Part shown: in pieces, positions 1-12,734 of the stretch
Layout: every line of letters starts with the position of its first letter
How positions within the stretch are numbered: the first letter of the stretch is position 1
Source of the DNA: Paragonimus westermani
Lineage: Eukaryota > Platyhelminthes > Trematoda > Plagiorchiida > Troglotrematidae
Direction: 5' to 3'
Assembly: GCA_008508345.1 (NCBI GenBank)
Contig: QNGE01002688.1
Location: 26,672-90,671, forward strand
DNA: 64,000 bases
Program-made: the position numbers and the translations under genes
The notes under the pieces: model-generated
What the model saw: only the letters and a program-made list of their open reading frames with translations
The model's database searches: none
Told to the model about the DNA's origin: nothing

Positions 1-313
1 CGTTGCGCGATGGCTCGTCCGGCTGCTCGTGCTGTCCGCCATCCACCCAGTGTTGGCCTTGACCGTATTCCAACATCGTGTCGAGATGTTCCTCTAAATG
101 TTGGAAAAACCACGCCTCCGATCTGGCTGTCTGTCGTATTTCGCCTGCCCTGCCTCGCCCGTTGGTCCGATCCAGTCGAGCGATGACTCATCCGGTCGCG
201 CACGTTGTTCTTGATTCGATCGCGGCAGGCTTTTGAACGTACCCCCCACCCGCGTTGAGGTATTCGGCCGAGCGCTCGAAAACTCGCACCTCCGGCCTGA
301 CAATCCACCACAA
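1..313 (-). repeat. Dispersed GC-rich repeat A, partial copy cut by window edge
   Basis: On the minus strand this matches 54,150-54,459 at roughly 95% identity with one 3-base length difference near base 250. Its end is sharp: homology stops at base 313, where unrelated sequence begins. The other end runs off the window. It is clearly richer in G and C than its surroundings. Several frames are open in both copies, so none can be called coding with confidence. The copy at 54 kb sits inside a SINE, which shows that this is a mobile or once-mobile sequence. I do not recognise the family. Confidence 0.8.
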
Positions 314-2344
314 TACCAGCTCTTTTCTGCTGCATATGCTACCGGGCTGTATCCAAATTTATCGTTGTTCTGACCAACCTGACCTCGTTTCTATTCTCTT
401 CCCCCGCTCCTAATTTTAATTGCGTGGCAACTGATAGACCTTGAAGCTTTCGATACCCGCGTTGTCCCACAAATGGATCAGCAAGCTCTCTAACTTGCGC
501 TTTGGGTTCGGGGTGTGCAATTTCTTCACGAAAGGTGCATTTACGTAGTTTCGTCATTCCGACAGATTTGCAACTAGCCAATGCTATTAGCCAGCGGTTC
601 TGTTGATGTTGTGTCTGTGTTGGCGACAAAACCGAATATCGGCCCAACTGATATGAGAGTCCCATTGAGTTCTGAGGTAGGATCAAACCTGTTCGATCGC
701 ATCCCAACAGATGGTCTTTTGTGCACTGTCAACACTCTTCAAGTCGTCGTCCTAAGCCAGAAAGACGTTCTGACAAATAGACTGAACAGTCACCTGGTCA
801 ATGTGCTGAGGGAATTTCGGTCGACATACAAAGTTCTTGCTGACCAGTGCGAAACAGTCAGCGAATTTTGACGTCGACCGGAGTGGTTACCGTCTCATTA
901 CGCTGCCCAGCAGTTTTTATCAAATGTAAAACGGTCCACATTCTCACACTTCGCATTGGCAACTCATTTCGATCGTCGGCCAGTAACCAGTCTGCTGTCT
1001 AGGAGAGTGGTTAGTGACTAGTGTGCCTTTGGTTTCAACCACTCATATAACTCAGTTTTTTTTTCAACATCTTTTCTAGTTGTACTGACTGGGTGAAGAA
1101 GAAAACGGGTTTGTCATGTTCTGTTTTCCCTAACTAGGCTTTTTATTTTTACGGCGAGGCGAAACGACGTAAATCTTGCAATGCTGGCCGGCGTAACGTT
1201 TCATAAAATGTGAACGCGCATGTAACCTGATTATAGGAACATCAACGGAGAGTGTACGGTGGCGATAGGACAAATTTTATTTCAACAGATGGTTACTATC
1301 AATCTGATTACGTTTTTCCACGCTGAATAGTACTCTCCGAAGGTATAGTAGTATGTGGAATTGCATCGACCCCTGGCCTGTTCAAACTGCTCTCCACACT
1401 ATCGGTTTCCTTTATGAACACGATGAATTCGAACTGCTTCATAGCATCATAATCGAGTAGGCGAAAATGTAGAGCCAACTTGCTAATGTGGAAACCAGTT
1501 GATTTAGTAGTTCTGCACGCAAAAAGCAACGAAAACACTGATTTGATCACAAGGGCGTCCAATGACAGATATTCGTCGGACTGTGTGGCTTGTGATTTGG
1601 GGATATCGATAGGCCGAACGCGGCCATCATACTCAGTGATATGACTCAGCATCCATATCCACACAAGAATTTTCGTATAAGACCACTTCTTGTCGAAGCT
1701 GTTGTGATAACCCAAGGTAGAACTAAAATTGAATACTACGAAAGCTGTATAATAATTACAGACAACCTGTTAAAGTTCATGATGTCCTGTTTTGAGGATG
1801 TTTTTATACAAGACTGTGATGGGCATTTTAAATATACAATAAGGATCAAAGTTATCTCGTTATTTTACTTGTGAACGAAATTGATACTCACCGAGGATAC
1901 ACTGTAAGATAGCTACCACCTTATATCCCGTTTACCCCGCTGAGACGTACTAAGCGGCTTGATCAGATGGTTGATATCGGCATGACCGCTGTTGTTGAAC
2001 AGGGTAGACGGACAAACATTGTCTGGCTGCTGAATCCCTTCTGGGTGAATTCCTTGTTTAACATCTGATCCAAACAGCGTTGCTGATATGCAACTGTGGT
2101 CCAGACGGTAATGGTTTCATGAAAAGTTTGGATTGCAACCAGCTATTTTCTGCCACTTTTATCGCATATACACAATTACAATGGATTCATCAGAAGCTGT
2201 AACAGGATCATACGGAATGTCTTGGCTACTGTATGGGTCACAGTATAGCCGGGTGATGGTTTATTTACTGTTGTGTGCTGTGTTCACATGAAACACAACG
2301 GCAAGTGATGATGTGCTAACCGGGTATACTGGATGAGTGGGTTT
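314..2344. other. No recognisable gene
   Basis: Only short open frames occur on both strands (up to 135 codons at 1,308-1,715 minus). None shows a motif or family I recognise, and several overlap each other on opposite strands. Probably intergenic or intronic sequence with old unrecognisable repeats. Confidence 0.5.
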
Positions 2345-2790
2345 CGGACGGTTTACACGTAGTCGGTAACCAGAGGTATGAGACTCGTACGAACTTCTTT
2401 TGGACGCACTACTGGAAGTTGTAGGTTGTGATTGTCTCTGCCGTCGTTAACAGTCCCACCTTGGCGGCTCGAGAAGGGTGTGGGGTAATTCGTAAATAAT
2501 TGTAAAGGATTTGTAGACCGTGATCTGAGGGTTGACCGCGTAGACCATTCCATTCTATTCCATAGCTTTCCAGATGGGTTTCTTCATACCATTACAAAGC
2601 CATTTCGGAAGGTGTCCACTGATTCTGTCCCCAAGCGGTTTTCCGAACGTAACCGTCATGGCAACAGCAGTTGGGAATAAATGCAGAATGACGAGATAGT
2701 TCCAGCAACCTCTCTTTGTGATGCAGCTCAAGCACATGTAAGCTCTTAAATAAAGTGATCATCCGTGCGGTTTGGCAGGTATTAGCCAAT
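2345..2790 (-). pseudogene. Penelope-like element relic: GIY-YIG domain and C-terminal tail
   Basis: PLEs encode an RT followed by a GIY-YIG endonuclease that nicks the target. Here only the 3' part is left, in several frames. A minus-strand frame at about 2,560-2,640 reads RISGHLPKWLCNG, which matches the RIREHLPKWLCDG segment of the better preserved PLE at 44 kb. Upstream, in another frame, GYVRKTAW corresponds to the GYVGRSTRR motif of the same domain. Downstream, TIIYELPH and then VQKKFVRV (by shifting frame) match the C-terminal tail usual in these elements. Frameshifts and stops make it non-functional. The assignment rests on motif order, not on a database search. Confidence 0.7.
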
Positions 2791-3371
2791 GCACTTGACG
2801 AAATCAGATATCAGTTTACTACGTGCATTGCCTTTGAACATCAAACTGACGAAAATAGGCTTCTTCGCTAAAGTTTACACCATTGATTACAAATATGTTC
2901 TTGTCATATTGTTGTTTAGAAATCACTACCGATACTTGTTCACGTTTGTAATCCGTTATCTGTAGGGTCTGGCGTGCACATCTTTCTTACTGAACCAGGT
3001 AGATAGAAGACAAGTTTCGCTTCTGCTCTATTGGAGTAAGGCTTATAAAAATGAGTGTACTGTCCCACCCACCTTTTTTATGAATTGACATTCATGATGG
3101 ATCCATCTATTTTGCAATGCATCGCTCTATCAAGAAAACAAATTATTCTCCTCCTCCAGACTAAACTGTACATTCGGGTGTGTACGACTGAATGTCAGTA
3201 GAAGACCTTATGTGTCAATGGTGTCTGCGATCACACCAGATAGGTCATTTACATAGCGCTTGTGGAACTGAAGATCGAGGATTGCTAGTCCTAACTGATT
3301 AAGTTCCACTTCAGCCATTAATAGGTCCGCAGGTAACGGCCCGAATGAGGATTCCACAGCTGTCCCATCTA

Positions 3372-3375
<4 letters not shown>
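2791..3375. other. No recognisable gene
   Basis: AT-rich sequence without long open frames, leading into a (TA)n tract. Nothing further could be supported. Confidence 0.5.

Positions 3376-3419
<44 letters not shown>
3376..3419. repeat. (TA)n microsatellite
   Basis: About 22 uninterrupted TA units. It is one of six such tracts in the window (also at 37.7, 53.9, 56.7, 61.2 and 63.2 kb). Confidence 0.95.
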
Positions 3420-3420
<1 letters not shown>

Positions 3421-4313
3421 CCCTTAATTTAAAACGGAACATTTTGCATTCAGAAATTTTTAGCCGGAATACCAAAGTCTGTTCCATTCTCTTTAACAGT
3501 CAATGTCAGTAGAATGGTTTGTGTGTTCCGTTAGGTGAGATTCAGTTTTTTCTTTTACGTGCGCACATCCTCAGCAAAGAGTGTACATTTAAGTAAATTT
3601 GCTTAGGTCACCAACTAATTAGTACGACCGTGGAACTTAAGGGCAAGTTAAATCGCTCACAGTGGGTGTCATTTGTGGGGGAATAAATCCATTATTGACA
3701 ATGTTCGATTTGTGTAGTTGTCGAGCTAAATAAGGAATAGCAAAAGCGTGATAAGACCGAGTGTGCGTGTGTATGCAAACAGATGTTTGTACAGGGGTAT
3801 GGTGGAAGGTGTAAAAAATTCATTTAGAGTAGTTTTAACAAAAGTTTAGTTTGTATCCAACACGATTTTTGCTGAAAATTTTTGGCACACTTCAAAATGA
3901 TGAGGAACAATGAAATCAACGAACTGTTCACGAGGAATGCCACTGTAACGGAATAAATGTTTTGGGGATCTGGTAAATGTGTGAAATATTTTGGTAAGAA
4001 ATCAGGGTAAACACTAGGTGAACGGTGCATCCAAGGCTTGGCAAGTCGGTTAAAGAATTGGTCCGGAATGCATTGAGAATTTAAACGCGAGATCTAAAAC
4101 TAAGCTTGTTGGTAAAAATACTAATAACGTGAAGTTCTGTTTTAAAACGGTTAGTTCCCTTGGGAAGTTTGAACAATGCAGTTAGAACACGAAAACTGGT
4201 AGATGCAAGTATCTAGTACTGACCCATCAGTACCGAAATTACAAAAACAGGTAGGTTTTTTTATAGCAAACAACTAGGGGATGGATGATCTGTAAACGGA
4301 TTTAGATAAGTCG
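3420..4313. other. No recognisable gene
   Basis: AT-rich, with one 68-codon minus-strand frame at 3,824-4,030 that resembles nothing I know. Confidence 0.5.
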
Positions 4314-4420
4314 CTAGGTCCAAGGAAGAGCCAAGTTAACAAACAGTTGCTTCTGAACACAGAAAGCTGGTCTGAGTCGATTGGTTGCAACCGCTTCAGC
4401 AAACTGGGTTAGAATGACGT
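4314..4420 (-). pseudogene. Penelope-like element, C-terminal tail fragment
   Basis: The last part of the minus-strand frame ending at 4,314 reads AEAVATNRLRPAFCVQKQ and then NLALPWT before a stop. This AEA-(V/I)-A-x(n)-(L/F)C-(V/A)-Q pattern is the tail found after the GIY-YIG domain in PLEs. The same pattern is seen here at 43.98 kb (AEAVAIRL...CFQTQF) and at the window end (AEAIGIRW...CAQTKY). The GIY-YIG domain itself is not visible upstream, where an unrelated RT fragment begins about 100 bases away on the same strand, so this is a nested or truncated relic. Confidence 0.6.
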
Positions 4421-4522
4421 GGGCTACTTCGTCTGTTTGGCAGTAGGACTGATGGGGAAAACGAAGACTGACATTCTCGTTGCAGAGTAGCAAAGTTTCT
4501 TTCAAAACTTTCTAACTACCTG

Positions 4523-4849
4523 TCACGCTGTCGATCCATCTTGTGCATTCAGAATCAGATGTGAAGATTCATTATTTACATGAAGGGAGAAGCGTATATT
4601 GGGTGTATCATAACGATTTCCTTCCGTGGACGTAAACAGAATGTTAACGCATTTGGATACGTTAAGAGACCAAATGTGAGCCTCTGACCAGTTGGGATAA
4701 AGACTACCCGACAGAGCAGAATAAGATAATCTTGTTGGATTTTTGGTGCCCAACACCACATCATCTGTATATGTTGTTACAAATGCGTGGTTATCCACTG
4801 GCAAGGATGCAACATAAATTGAAAGATAAAAAGGGAGTTCGCGTCCCAT
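4523..4849 (-). pseudogene. Non-LTR reverse transcriptase fragment (palm domain)
   Basis: A 108-codon minus-strand frame carries the RT region around catalytic motif C. It reads LSIYVASLP, then AFVTTYTDDVV, where the family normally has YADD. It is followed by KCVNILFTSTEG and TPNIRFSLHVNNE, the stretch after motif C in Jockey/CR1-type elements of flatworms. RT copies the element RNA into DNA at the target site. Only this part of the domain is present: there is no endonuclease or N-terminal RT next to it, and the frame ends in a stop before the thumb region. The TYTDD in place of YADD keeps both catalytic aspartates but departs from consensus. It is a dead fragment beside a PLE tail. Confidence 0.7.
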
Positions 4850-7800
4850 AGATCGCCGCAGTCACTGACGAGGACGATGAAGTGTGACCTGTGAATTGAG
4901 TAGTTGGGCCTCGATTTGTTAACTAATCTCATGAAAGCTCAACAGTTGAAGTTTGAATACCAGGTTTTTCGAGAATCAGATGTATCATCATGCTTTGCAC
5001 ACTTTTAAATGAATCGGTGTGATCTAAGATAAAAGCGGACGATTTTTGATCTTCTGTCAAACAGTGACAGAATGGACTGAAATGGACAAGTCAGTACATT
5101 CAGGGCTGAGTGTGACTGACGTTAAGCAAACTGACTAGAACTCGTGGTGTTCATCTGAGTTTCCAAACACCGTGTTTGGATAGAGGTATCCAATTCCACA
5201 TTCAGTGAGTACGGCGTTGACCTCACCTGTCGATTGATCTATAGAAGAAGATCGCTAAGCCAAGTCAATGAGTTTGCTGGAGCACGACAAGCTGCTATCA
5301 ATCGCTCGATATACTCAGGCCATCGAGTACATCACCATTCTCCACTTGCGGCGGTTTCTGTATGCTCTGTAGTTCGAGTTGTCGTTGGCTGTGACAGTGG
5401 TCAATAAAGCAGCACAATAACAAACAAGAACAGATGTATGAAGCTTAGCAAAACCATTGAAGCTATGTGAAGATGAAGGAGTCAGTAACCTTCTGGATGC
5501 ATTCCGGTTATTGATCGCCATGCAGTGATATATCTGAGAGAGTTTCCAACCAGTAGTATCGATGGTCGTGAATACACACAGCTGCTGACGCCTTTAGGTA
5601 ACGAATCTAACCGAGTGGATGGCTTTTAAGACCACTTAGTTGAAGGTAGATTAAGTAGTAGACATCCAGACTAAGATATTGCGGTAACCCACAAGTATCC
5701 ATTTACACTGCTCGCTTATTTGTCAGTATACCTTGTTGAGGAAACAGAAAGATAGTTGGATTCGCTTACTTGGCTACTCATTCACATGTTGCATGGCTCC
5801 TCTTGTGTTCTCGGTAAGCACAGTGAAGACTTCACGGATATCCATTCCTTGGAAAGTTTCAACCAGGTATCGGACGAATGAAGAGGATAGATTTCACTCC
5901 TGTTATCATCACTACTCATGTACTCATTAGATTTGTAGATCAATCTAGCTGTTCTGAGAGTCATGACTCCTGGAATCTTAGGTTGCCTGACATACGAACC
6001 ACTCGCAAACTGGATCATCATGTACGAATAGGTGAAAGGAGCTTTTGCTTAATAAAAGTTGAAAACCGCCCACAACTGATTATTCCTTTCATATCCTTGT
6101 ACATTTTATAGCAAATAGACTGCAGTCAAAAAACGAAGGCGACAGCATTCCTTCTTTGAGGGGTGTACACCATCCGTTGCCCGAGGTGACTATTCCGCAC
6201 ATGAGTGTAGGCAATCTAGATTGCCGAAAAGAAGTAATTAGTGATACTGAGCATAAGTGTTACCGAATGGATAGTGCACCGTCGGGGGGATCTCATTTAT
6301 TGGCCAGGTTTATTAGGGCGAGTTGCTAGCCGTCGTCTGGAGCGAGGGTGATCAAAAATATCAATAGGAAGTTTGCTCTCTGTTTACCACTCAGTTGGGT
6401 GACCCCATCAACATCTTTCCCAACCTCATTGGTCGAAGATGAGAAGATACCAACTCACGGACCTCAGTGAAATTCAGAAAACGAGTGCAAAAACTTCCTA
6501 TTACGTGTATGTTCAAAGTAATCGAAAATGTGATACAACTGGCAATCACAGTATGTTATTGTTCCGAAAGTGAATACGGTCAATGTGCAGTTTTTGCTAT
6601 CGGCCAGTATTGATTCTGACTGTGACATGTGCACTTTCTTGCATTAAGTGCTAATGAACCGATTGTGCATATGTAATTTTCGAATATTTTTAGTTTCTCT
6701 TTTTAAAATTTTCAATAAACCACCCTTCATCAAGCGTACAATTCAAAATTTTGTCACCAAAATACACTCAGAGTTGAATAAGCAAATAGAATTTCGAAGT
6801 TGTTCCACCACAGATCAGACAAAAATGCGAGTTGCATTGCCCTCGTTCAGATTTACTACACCCGTGTATTTGTCTACTAATGCGGTATCCACTCCCTCAC
6901 AATGAATGAACATAGTTCGTTGCTGCCATGACGCTGCTGTATTCCCCATCTGCGTTACCCTTGATGGCTACTCTCCCCACATCCACTTACCGCTGCTTAC
7001 CAAATCCCAAACAGAACTCACATTAGTTTGTGTGAATCAGCACATGGCGGAGTTCGGCATACTCATCGACTGGAATCAAAATTTTAACGAGTTATGCGTA
7101 CGCCTGTGGCGATTCTAATGTGAAAAATTCGATAAAGACGCACGCCTGCTCATAGCACAAGGTAATGTTAGCTAAGTCATCTTTCCAACTAAAAGCAATG
7201 ACTATTAATGGTTAGACATGCGAGGAATTTAAGTAAGAGCATTCATTCGCAGTATCGTCCAACAACAATGACCGGAATTTTTGCGTCACCAGCGTCTCAA
7301 CCCAACAGTGTAGCTTCTCACAAACGTCCAAGAGGTCTCACAGTATTCACTGCTAATCTCAACTCGAACAAATGACCACAATGCCAATGAACGTACCAAA
7401 AATCATTTTGACAGAAGGATTCTTTGGTTATTGTTTTGCAGCTGGGGTTGGATGACCGATTGTAGACAAAACTCAAACAAATTCTTGAGCTCACTGAAAA
7501 TATTCGCCTAATGGTCGATATAACGTCATTCACAAAAATAAGGGATAATCAATAATCAGTAGGTAAGAACAGAAAAATTGTTTCCGCGAATTCCGCGTTG
7601 ATTGGTTTGAATATTCTTCGGTCAAATTTGTGAGATTTTAGGACTGTGCCGTCTAGCTGGACGGAAGTGGAACTCCCTGTAAGGTCCGTTTGAAAATCGG
7701 TTGGTTGTTGAAGCTCAAATGAGACCAGCAAGAGGTAAACGCACTTACATGAGTGTGCACTGAACTGTGAGTGCAAGTCATGTTCAACTCATGCCAGAGG

Positions 7801-10800
7801 TGACCTGACAAACCAGTGTAGACTGTACACCCTCTATGTCCTATTGTATCCGTACCCTCTGTGACAAAAGTATACAGTCAACGCAGTTTAAGCTATGCCC
7901 ATCACCTCATCAATCCACCGAGCGTTCCTTATATGTAACAAGCGAGCAGACCTTATTAGTAAACAATGGGTTAAAGTCTGTATGTGAACTCTATGTAGAC
8001 ATTTGAAATATGGAAAACACGGGAAAAGGCGGCGACAGAACTAGATGGCTCTGGGGCATCAGTCCCCATGAGACTGTTACTACTAATTACAGCTACTATT
8101 CCAGTGGATACGTTTCAGGTAGAAGACGTAAGCCCTTCCATTGTCTCTCTGAACCGATAAATACTCCAGCTGTCGAATTGTTCCCCCCGTTGTGTATGTT
8201 TGGCTGAGAAACTAATAACATATATAGATTACAAATTCAGACTGGTCACCCCAAAGCCTTGGTCCGTTGATTTAGCAGTCACATCGGTTGATGTAGAATG
8301 TATGAATGGGACTTCACATTGCTGGCACGTCAGAGCTGTTTGTCAATGTGGAGGAATAAAGGACAGGATAAATTGTTCGGCCATTTGACTAAAAGGTCCG
8401 GGCTCTGCACAAACACTTATACGGTTAGCTCATTTACTTTCAAGTCTAAAGATAATTCGATCACAAATTTTACCCTTTGATTACACTAGTGAGCATTTAC
8501 TAGCATAACGATATAGGATACTTCCACTTCGAAAGAAACTGATGTATTTATATACGCTGGGCTGTTCCATAAAGTAAACAATACTTCGCTGTTTCTGACA
8601 TGTCATTTGATACATTTTATCCACTGAATATGCGCTGCAGTCAAAATACATCTTCACTGTTATGGGTGAGTGAAACATGGGTAAAAGAACTGTTCCCTCC
8701 ACACTGTAGGTGTGGTCATCCCAACATCTTAGGACGCGGAAACATGTCTTAATCTACCTAGAGAAATTAATCTAGGGTGTGACTCAATATAAGTTCGATG
8801 GACAATATAAACCAAAGCCCACTGAATATCGACCACATGATCAGCAAAGGCGTTTTATGGGCCGATGGGTAAGCATGGACTTGTCAGCCTAAAGACATGT
8901 AAGATCAAGCTAGCTGGACGTCATCTGCCGTTTCTACGTGTACACAAGATTGTGATTAATATCAGGTCAGTAAAAGTATAACATAAATTGTTCCAGCTCA
9001 CATTTTCATTATTTCATTTCTGATACATTTGTCAGCTGGTGAGAACATTCGAAATGGTGCTACCATTTTCCCTAATTTTGTCTTTTAATTCCACCGTATA
9101 CAAACAATTGGTAAACCTTTGTATATTTGTTGTAACCCTCACTGATTTAAATTAGTCATGGTGTACACCTGGCTGTTATGGCACCAGGTGTTTATGTATT
9201 CAGGTACATTTAGGTTATCGCTTAAAGCTGTAAGCTGTGGAGTTGCATATTTTGCCGCGTTAACTTTTGAAATGATTTTACATGTGAGTCATATTTTGAA
9301 AAGTTTGTTCAAACAAAATTCTGTCAGGACCTCTAATAGTGTTGGACAGTTTGTTGCAAAAAGTTATTCCACTTGGTTTTCTGACGTTCACAATATCGTT
9401 AACAATGCGGATAGACGTACAATTTTCCCTCGGTTGATCACAGTGTGTGTGTGCATTATCCACTAGGAAGTAACAGGAATATTCTATTTTTAACTGTTAC
9501 TCTATACGGTTCGTACTGTAAAATGAAGGGTCTATTACATTACTTCTCCTAGTGTTATTGATTAGCATATCTGAAATCACTCCGCCATGAGTTAATCGAT
9601 CCGCGCAATGACCAATATGTCGAAACCGACATTGACAGAATTCCTACTGATTAGTTAAGTATGTAGTGAGCTTATATGGACCAGGTAAAAATGATCCGTT
9701 CATTTCACCTCAAAACTTTAATATGCCCTCAAATAAGAGTCGGATGAACAGGTTTACTCTTCTTCTCAAAAGTTCTTCACAGGAGCGGATCTAGTGAAGG
9801 ATCTTTTCCTTCAACCTACTTGTCGATCCAGTGTTCGCAAGTGTTCCCAGATGGATTTCAGGTTGACACTTCCAGCACATTAATCCGACGGAAAAGCTGC
9901 TATACCTTTGATGTGTAAGAACCGTGTATAATATTTTGTTGTCTTTTTGGAAACCGGCAGCTCTGTCCATTTTTGTCTCAAACACTTGCAGACAGATATT
10001 CCCTTGCCCGGCCATATAAGCTTTCACATCTTTCAATCAGAGGTAGCCCTACCAGTCGCTTATGGAAATCCAGTTCACCATTTCAGAGGTCGCACCACTG
10101 GTAACTCTAAACACCTTGCCCATCGAAAGTGCGTTCTTCGCTCTTGAATATAACAGCCTGTCACTAATTCACCGAAATCAAACTCTTTGACTTTCTGTAA
10201 ACCAATAAACGAGGTTCCCACAGTGCCTGTTGTATAATAGTGGTCAGTCATTTGAGCTCCGTCATTCATTTTGTTTCCTGGTCTATCTTGGCCCTGTTTT
10301 ATACCAGTCACATGAATGAACGTTTAACCCTTTTTGAACAGACGCTTGGATGTCCTCTTTTATGATCTCTCTTTTCCCTGCTTTTATGCCCAAATTTAAT
10401 CGATACGACGACAGAGAGAGCAACTGTAGGTTCAGACACATTCTCAGAAATGTAAGTACTTTCTGTGCATAGTTCTGTTAAACTGAAACCTCACGGCATG
10501 CCGTGGAGTCTGTCTCTGTTCGCGTGGGCGTTGTTGGTTAGCTTAAAAGTTCACGGCGGTTGCCCAATCACAATGTCAATTGACTTTCTAGAAGAGTGTT
10601 TTTCTTTTCATCATAAAATGCACGGCTAGTGAGATCCTTTAATGTGCAACACCAGTTGACCTTCTCCATAATTTTGTTGTTCTCGTTCCGATGTGTTGAT
10701 GACTGACAGAATAGGGTGAACTCAGTTGGGAATATTTTTGAATATTAAGATAGTTAACAATTTAGCATTGTGGGATGGAGACACTTGTTGTTCTAGAACA

Positions 10801-12474
10801 TGTGTTATCAAGGTTAAGTCACATATGACACCGTCGTTGTTTTCCCATCGAGTACATACATACATATATACATACAAATTACGAACTATTAAACGAACGT
10901 GGTGGAATGGTAGTACAAATTCTGCTAGTGTGCATCGTGAGAGAAATATTTATGTATGCGGCTAGTAGTTGGCAATCGCTCCCACAAATGCTTGGAGAGT
11001 TGACGTGGGTATGGGTGACGTTTATAGTCGAAAATATGGCAGCAAACTTACTAATTAAAAATGAGGTCGTATCACTCATGCTTCACCAGCCAATCCGCTT
11101 CACATTAGAGTCGGGAGATTGGGCTGTTGCTCCGTCGAAAACCGATCATCATAGACCATTTGGTTAGGACCCAGTTGTATAGAATGCAAAAGGTAGCCCC
11201 GTTAGTAAAGTTAAAAATTCCTCACAGCGGATCTTTGTTCCGATCATGCAAATTACATTACGCTGCTTGGATTTATGCCTCAAAGTGGATGTTCTGCCCA
11301 TGTGTCCCACTTACCCAGTATTCAGCAATAGCTCCTAAATACAAAAGGATTTATCAGTTTTTTCTATTGGTGTCAAGGTCACTGATCCTATGCAACACTG
11401 GGCTTAATGACCACACTAACGATAAATTCAAATCCACTGGAAGAACTACCAGAGACGGTATGTGGGATGCAGAATTCCCAGTTCTAGTCCGAAAGTACAG
11501 AGATAACTAGGAGAGAATCTTGTTGGGGCCCTTTTTTAGCATGTGGCGCGTATTAATGATGGCAGTGAAGTCAGTTAACACGGTTTTGCAACAGATAAAC
11601 TGGCACACGCGAGAAGTTTTGCTTACGGTCAAAACAATCCTCACAACCTAACTGGTTATCGCGTAGGGTCAAAGGTTATTGCCAATCCATTGGCTCCATG
11701 AGTTTATTTTTGCACAATAGCCGTTTATATGCGGGTTTGCCTGTCTGGCAGACCTTTGTTTACTTAGCATTGCAATGGTTCACATACTGCGGTAAGGACC
11801 GAGATAGTCACATGTGAATCAGTAGACCTTTATGTGTTCCAGCAACAACCACAATCAGTTCAGTCATGTTTGCGCCGTGCAAGTTGATTATACCGTTAAA
11901 TTCTGCACCGAGGAAGTGTTGCAGTGTACACGCCAACATTTAAACTGCGATTCTAGGACGTGGCAAGAAACTTGCCAGTTTTCTGGGCCAGGTGTGACGG
12001 AGAGTATTCATAAGTAATGGATCACACTCTTAAGTGGAGGTGTCACGGGTCAAAAATAACTATCATTTCTCTAGTTAGGATGACTAGGTGTTTTAAGCAC
12101 TCGCGGCCAATAGAACGAAGCTGTTTACCTGTACCGATCGTATTACCGGCGCCTTCCCGATCTCATAACGAAACTTTAAACTCTGAGTGCGCATATGGAT
12201 CAGCCATACTGTTTAAAGAGTTAATCATGATCTGTATGTTGTCTTTACATCCATACGCAATGCAGTTCGGATCATGGGCAACAGAAGCTTCACTACTGGA
12301 TAAGCAGAGTCTTCAAATACTGCCTCCAAGGTGCCATCTGTCGAATAGCCGAACGGGAAGCGGAAGATCCGACATCATTTAAGGTTGGGGACGCCTGAGA
12401 CAGCTGTCGCAAATGCGCACTCTTTATTCACAGCAGATATAGAGTAACTCCATAAACTGATCTAGTCCACTCAG
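4850..12474. other. No recognisable gene; long low-information stretch
   Basis: Short frames occur on both strands without family resemblance. The most gene-like is a 68-codon minus-strand frame at 5,315-5,521, whose residues 25-46 look like a signal peptide hydrophobic core followed by an Arg-rich stretch. It lacks support beyond that. The 127-codon frame at 11,127-11,510 (plus) is unremarkable. Probably intergenic or large-intron sequence. Confidence 0.5.
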
Positions 12475-12734
12475 CACCCTCTACGATGGTAGTGGCCCTT
12501 GAAAGTATACTGGTCAACCGAAGCGGAACTGGTGTTTATGTTGACATATATGACAACCGTTGGCCAAAAATCGGATGTTATAGCTCCACTGACTGTCGCA
12601 CAATTAAAGAATACCAGATCTACCCCCTCTCTTGTCGGGAACTTGTTTGTTTATCACTGAGTGTTGCTGAAAACGGTACCTCAGGCAGTATATTAGTATT
12701 TTGGTGCAATTTGGTGGAGAACAAATCCCATTAG
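12475..12734 (+). CDS. Possible exon, unknown product (weak)
   Basis: This frame follows a reasonable splice acceptor (TAGTCCACTCAG at 12,463-12,474) and stays open to a stop at 12,734. The encoded stretch has alternating hydrophobic residues, three spaced cysteines (GCYSSTDC, then LSCREL) and two possible N-glycosylation sites (NRS, NGT), which suits an extracellular beta-rich domain. I do not recognise a family and see no good donor site, so it could be a terminal exon or chance. No neighbouring exon could be linked to it. Confidence 0.2.

Noticed and set aside
3376..3419. Short regular repeats as CRISPR-like arrays
   Set aside because: All regular short repeats in the window are (TA)n microsatellites without spacers, in a genome that looks eukaryotic.
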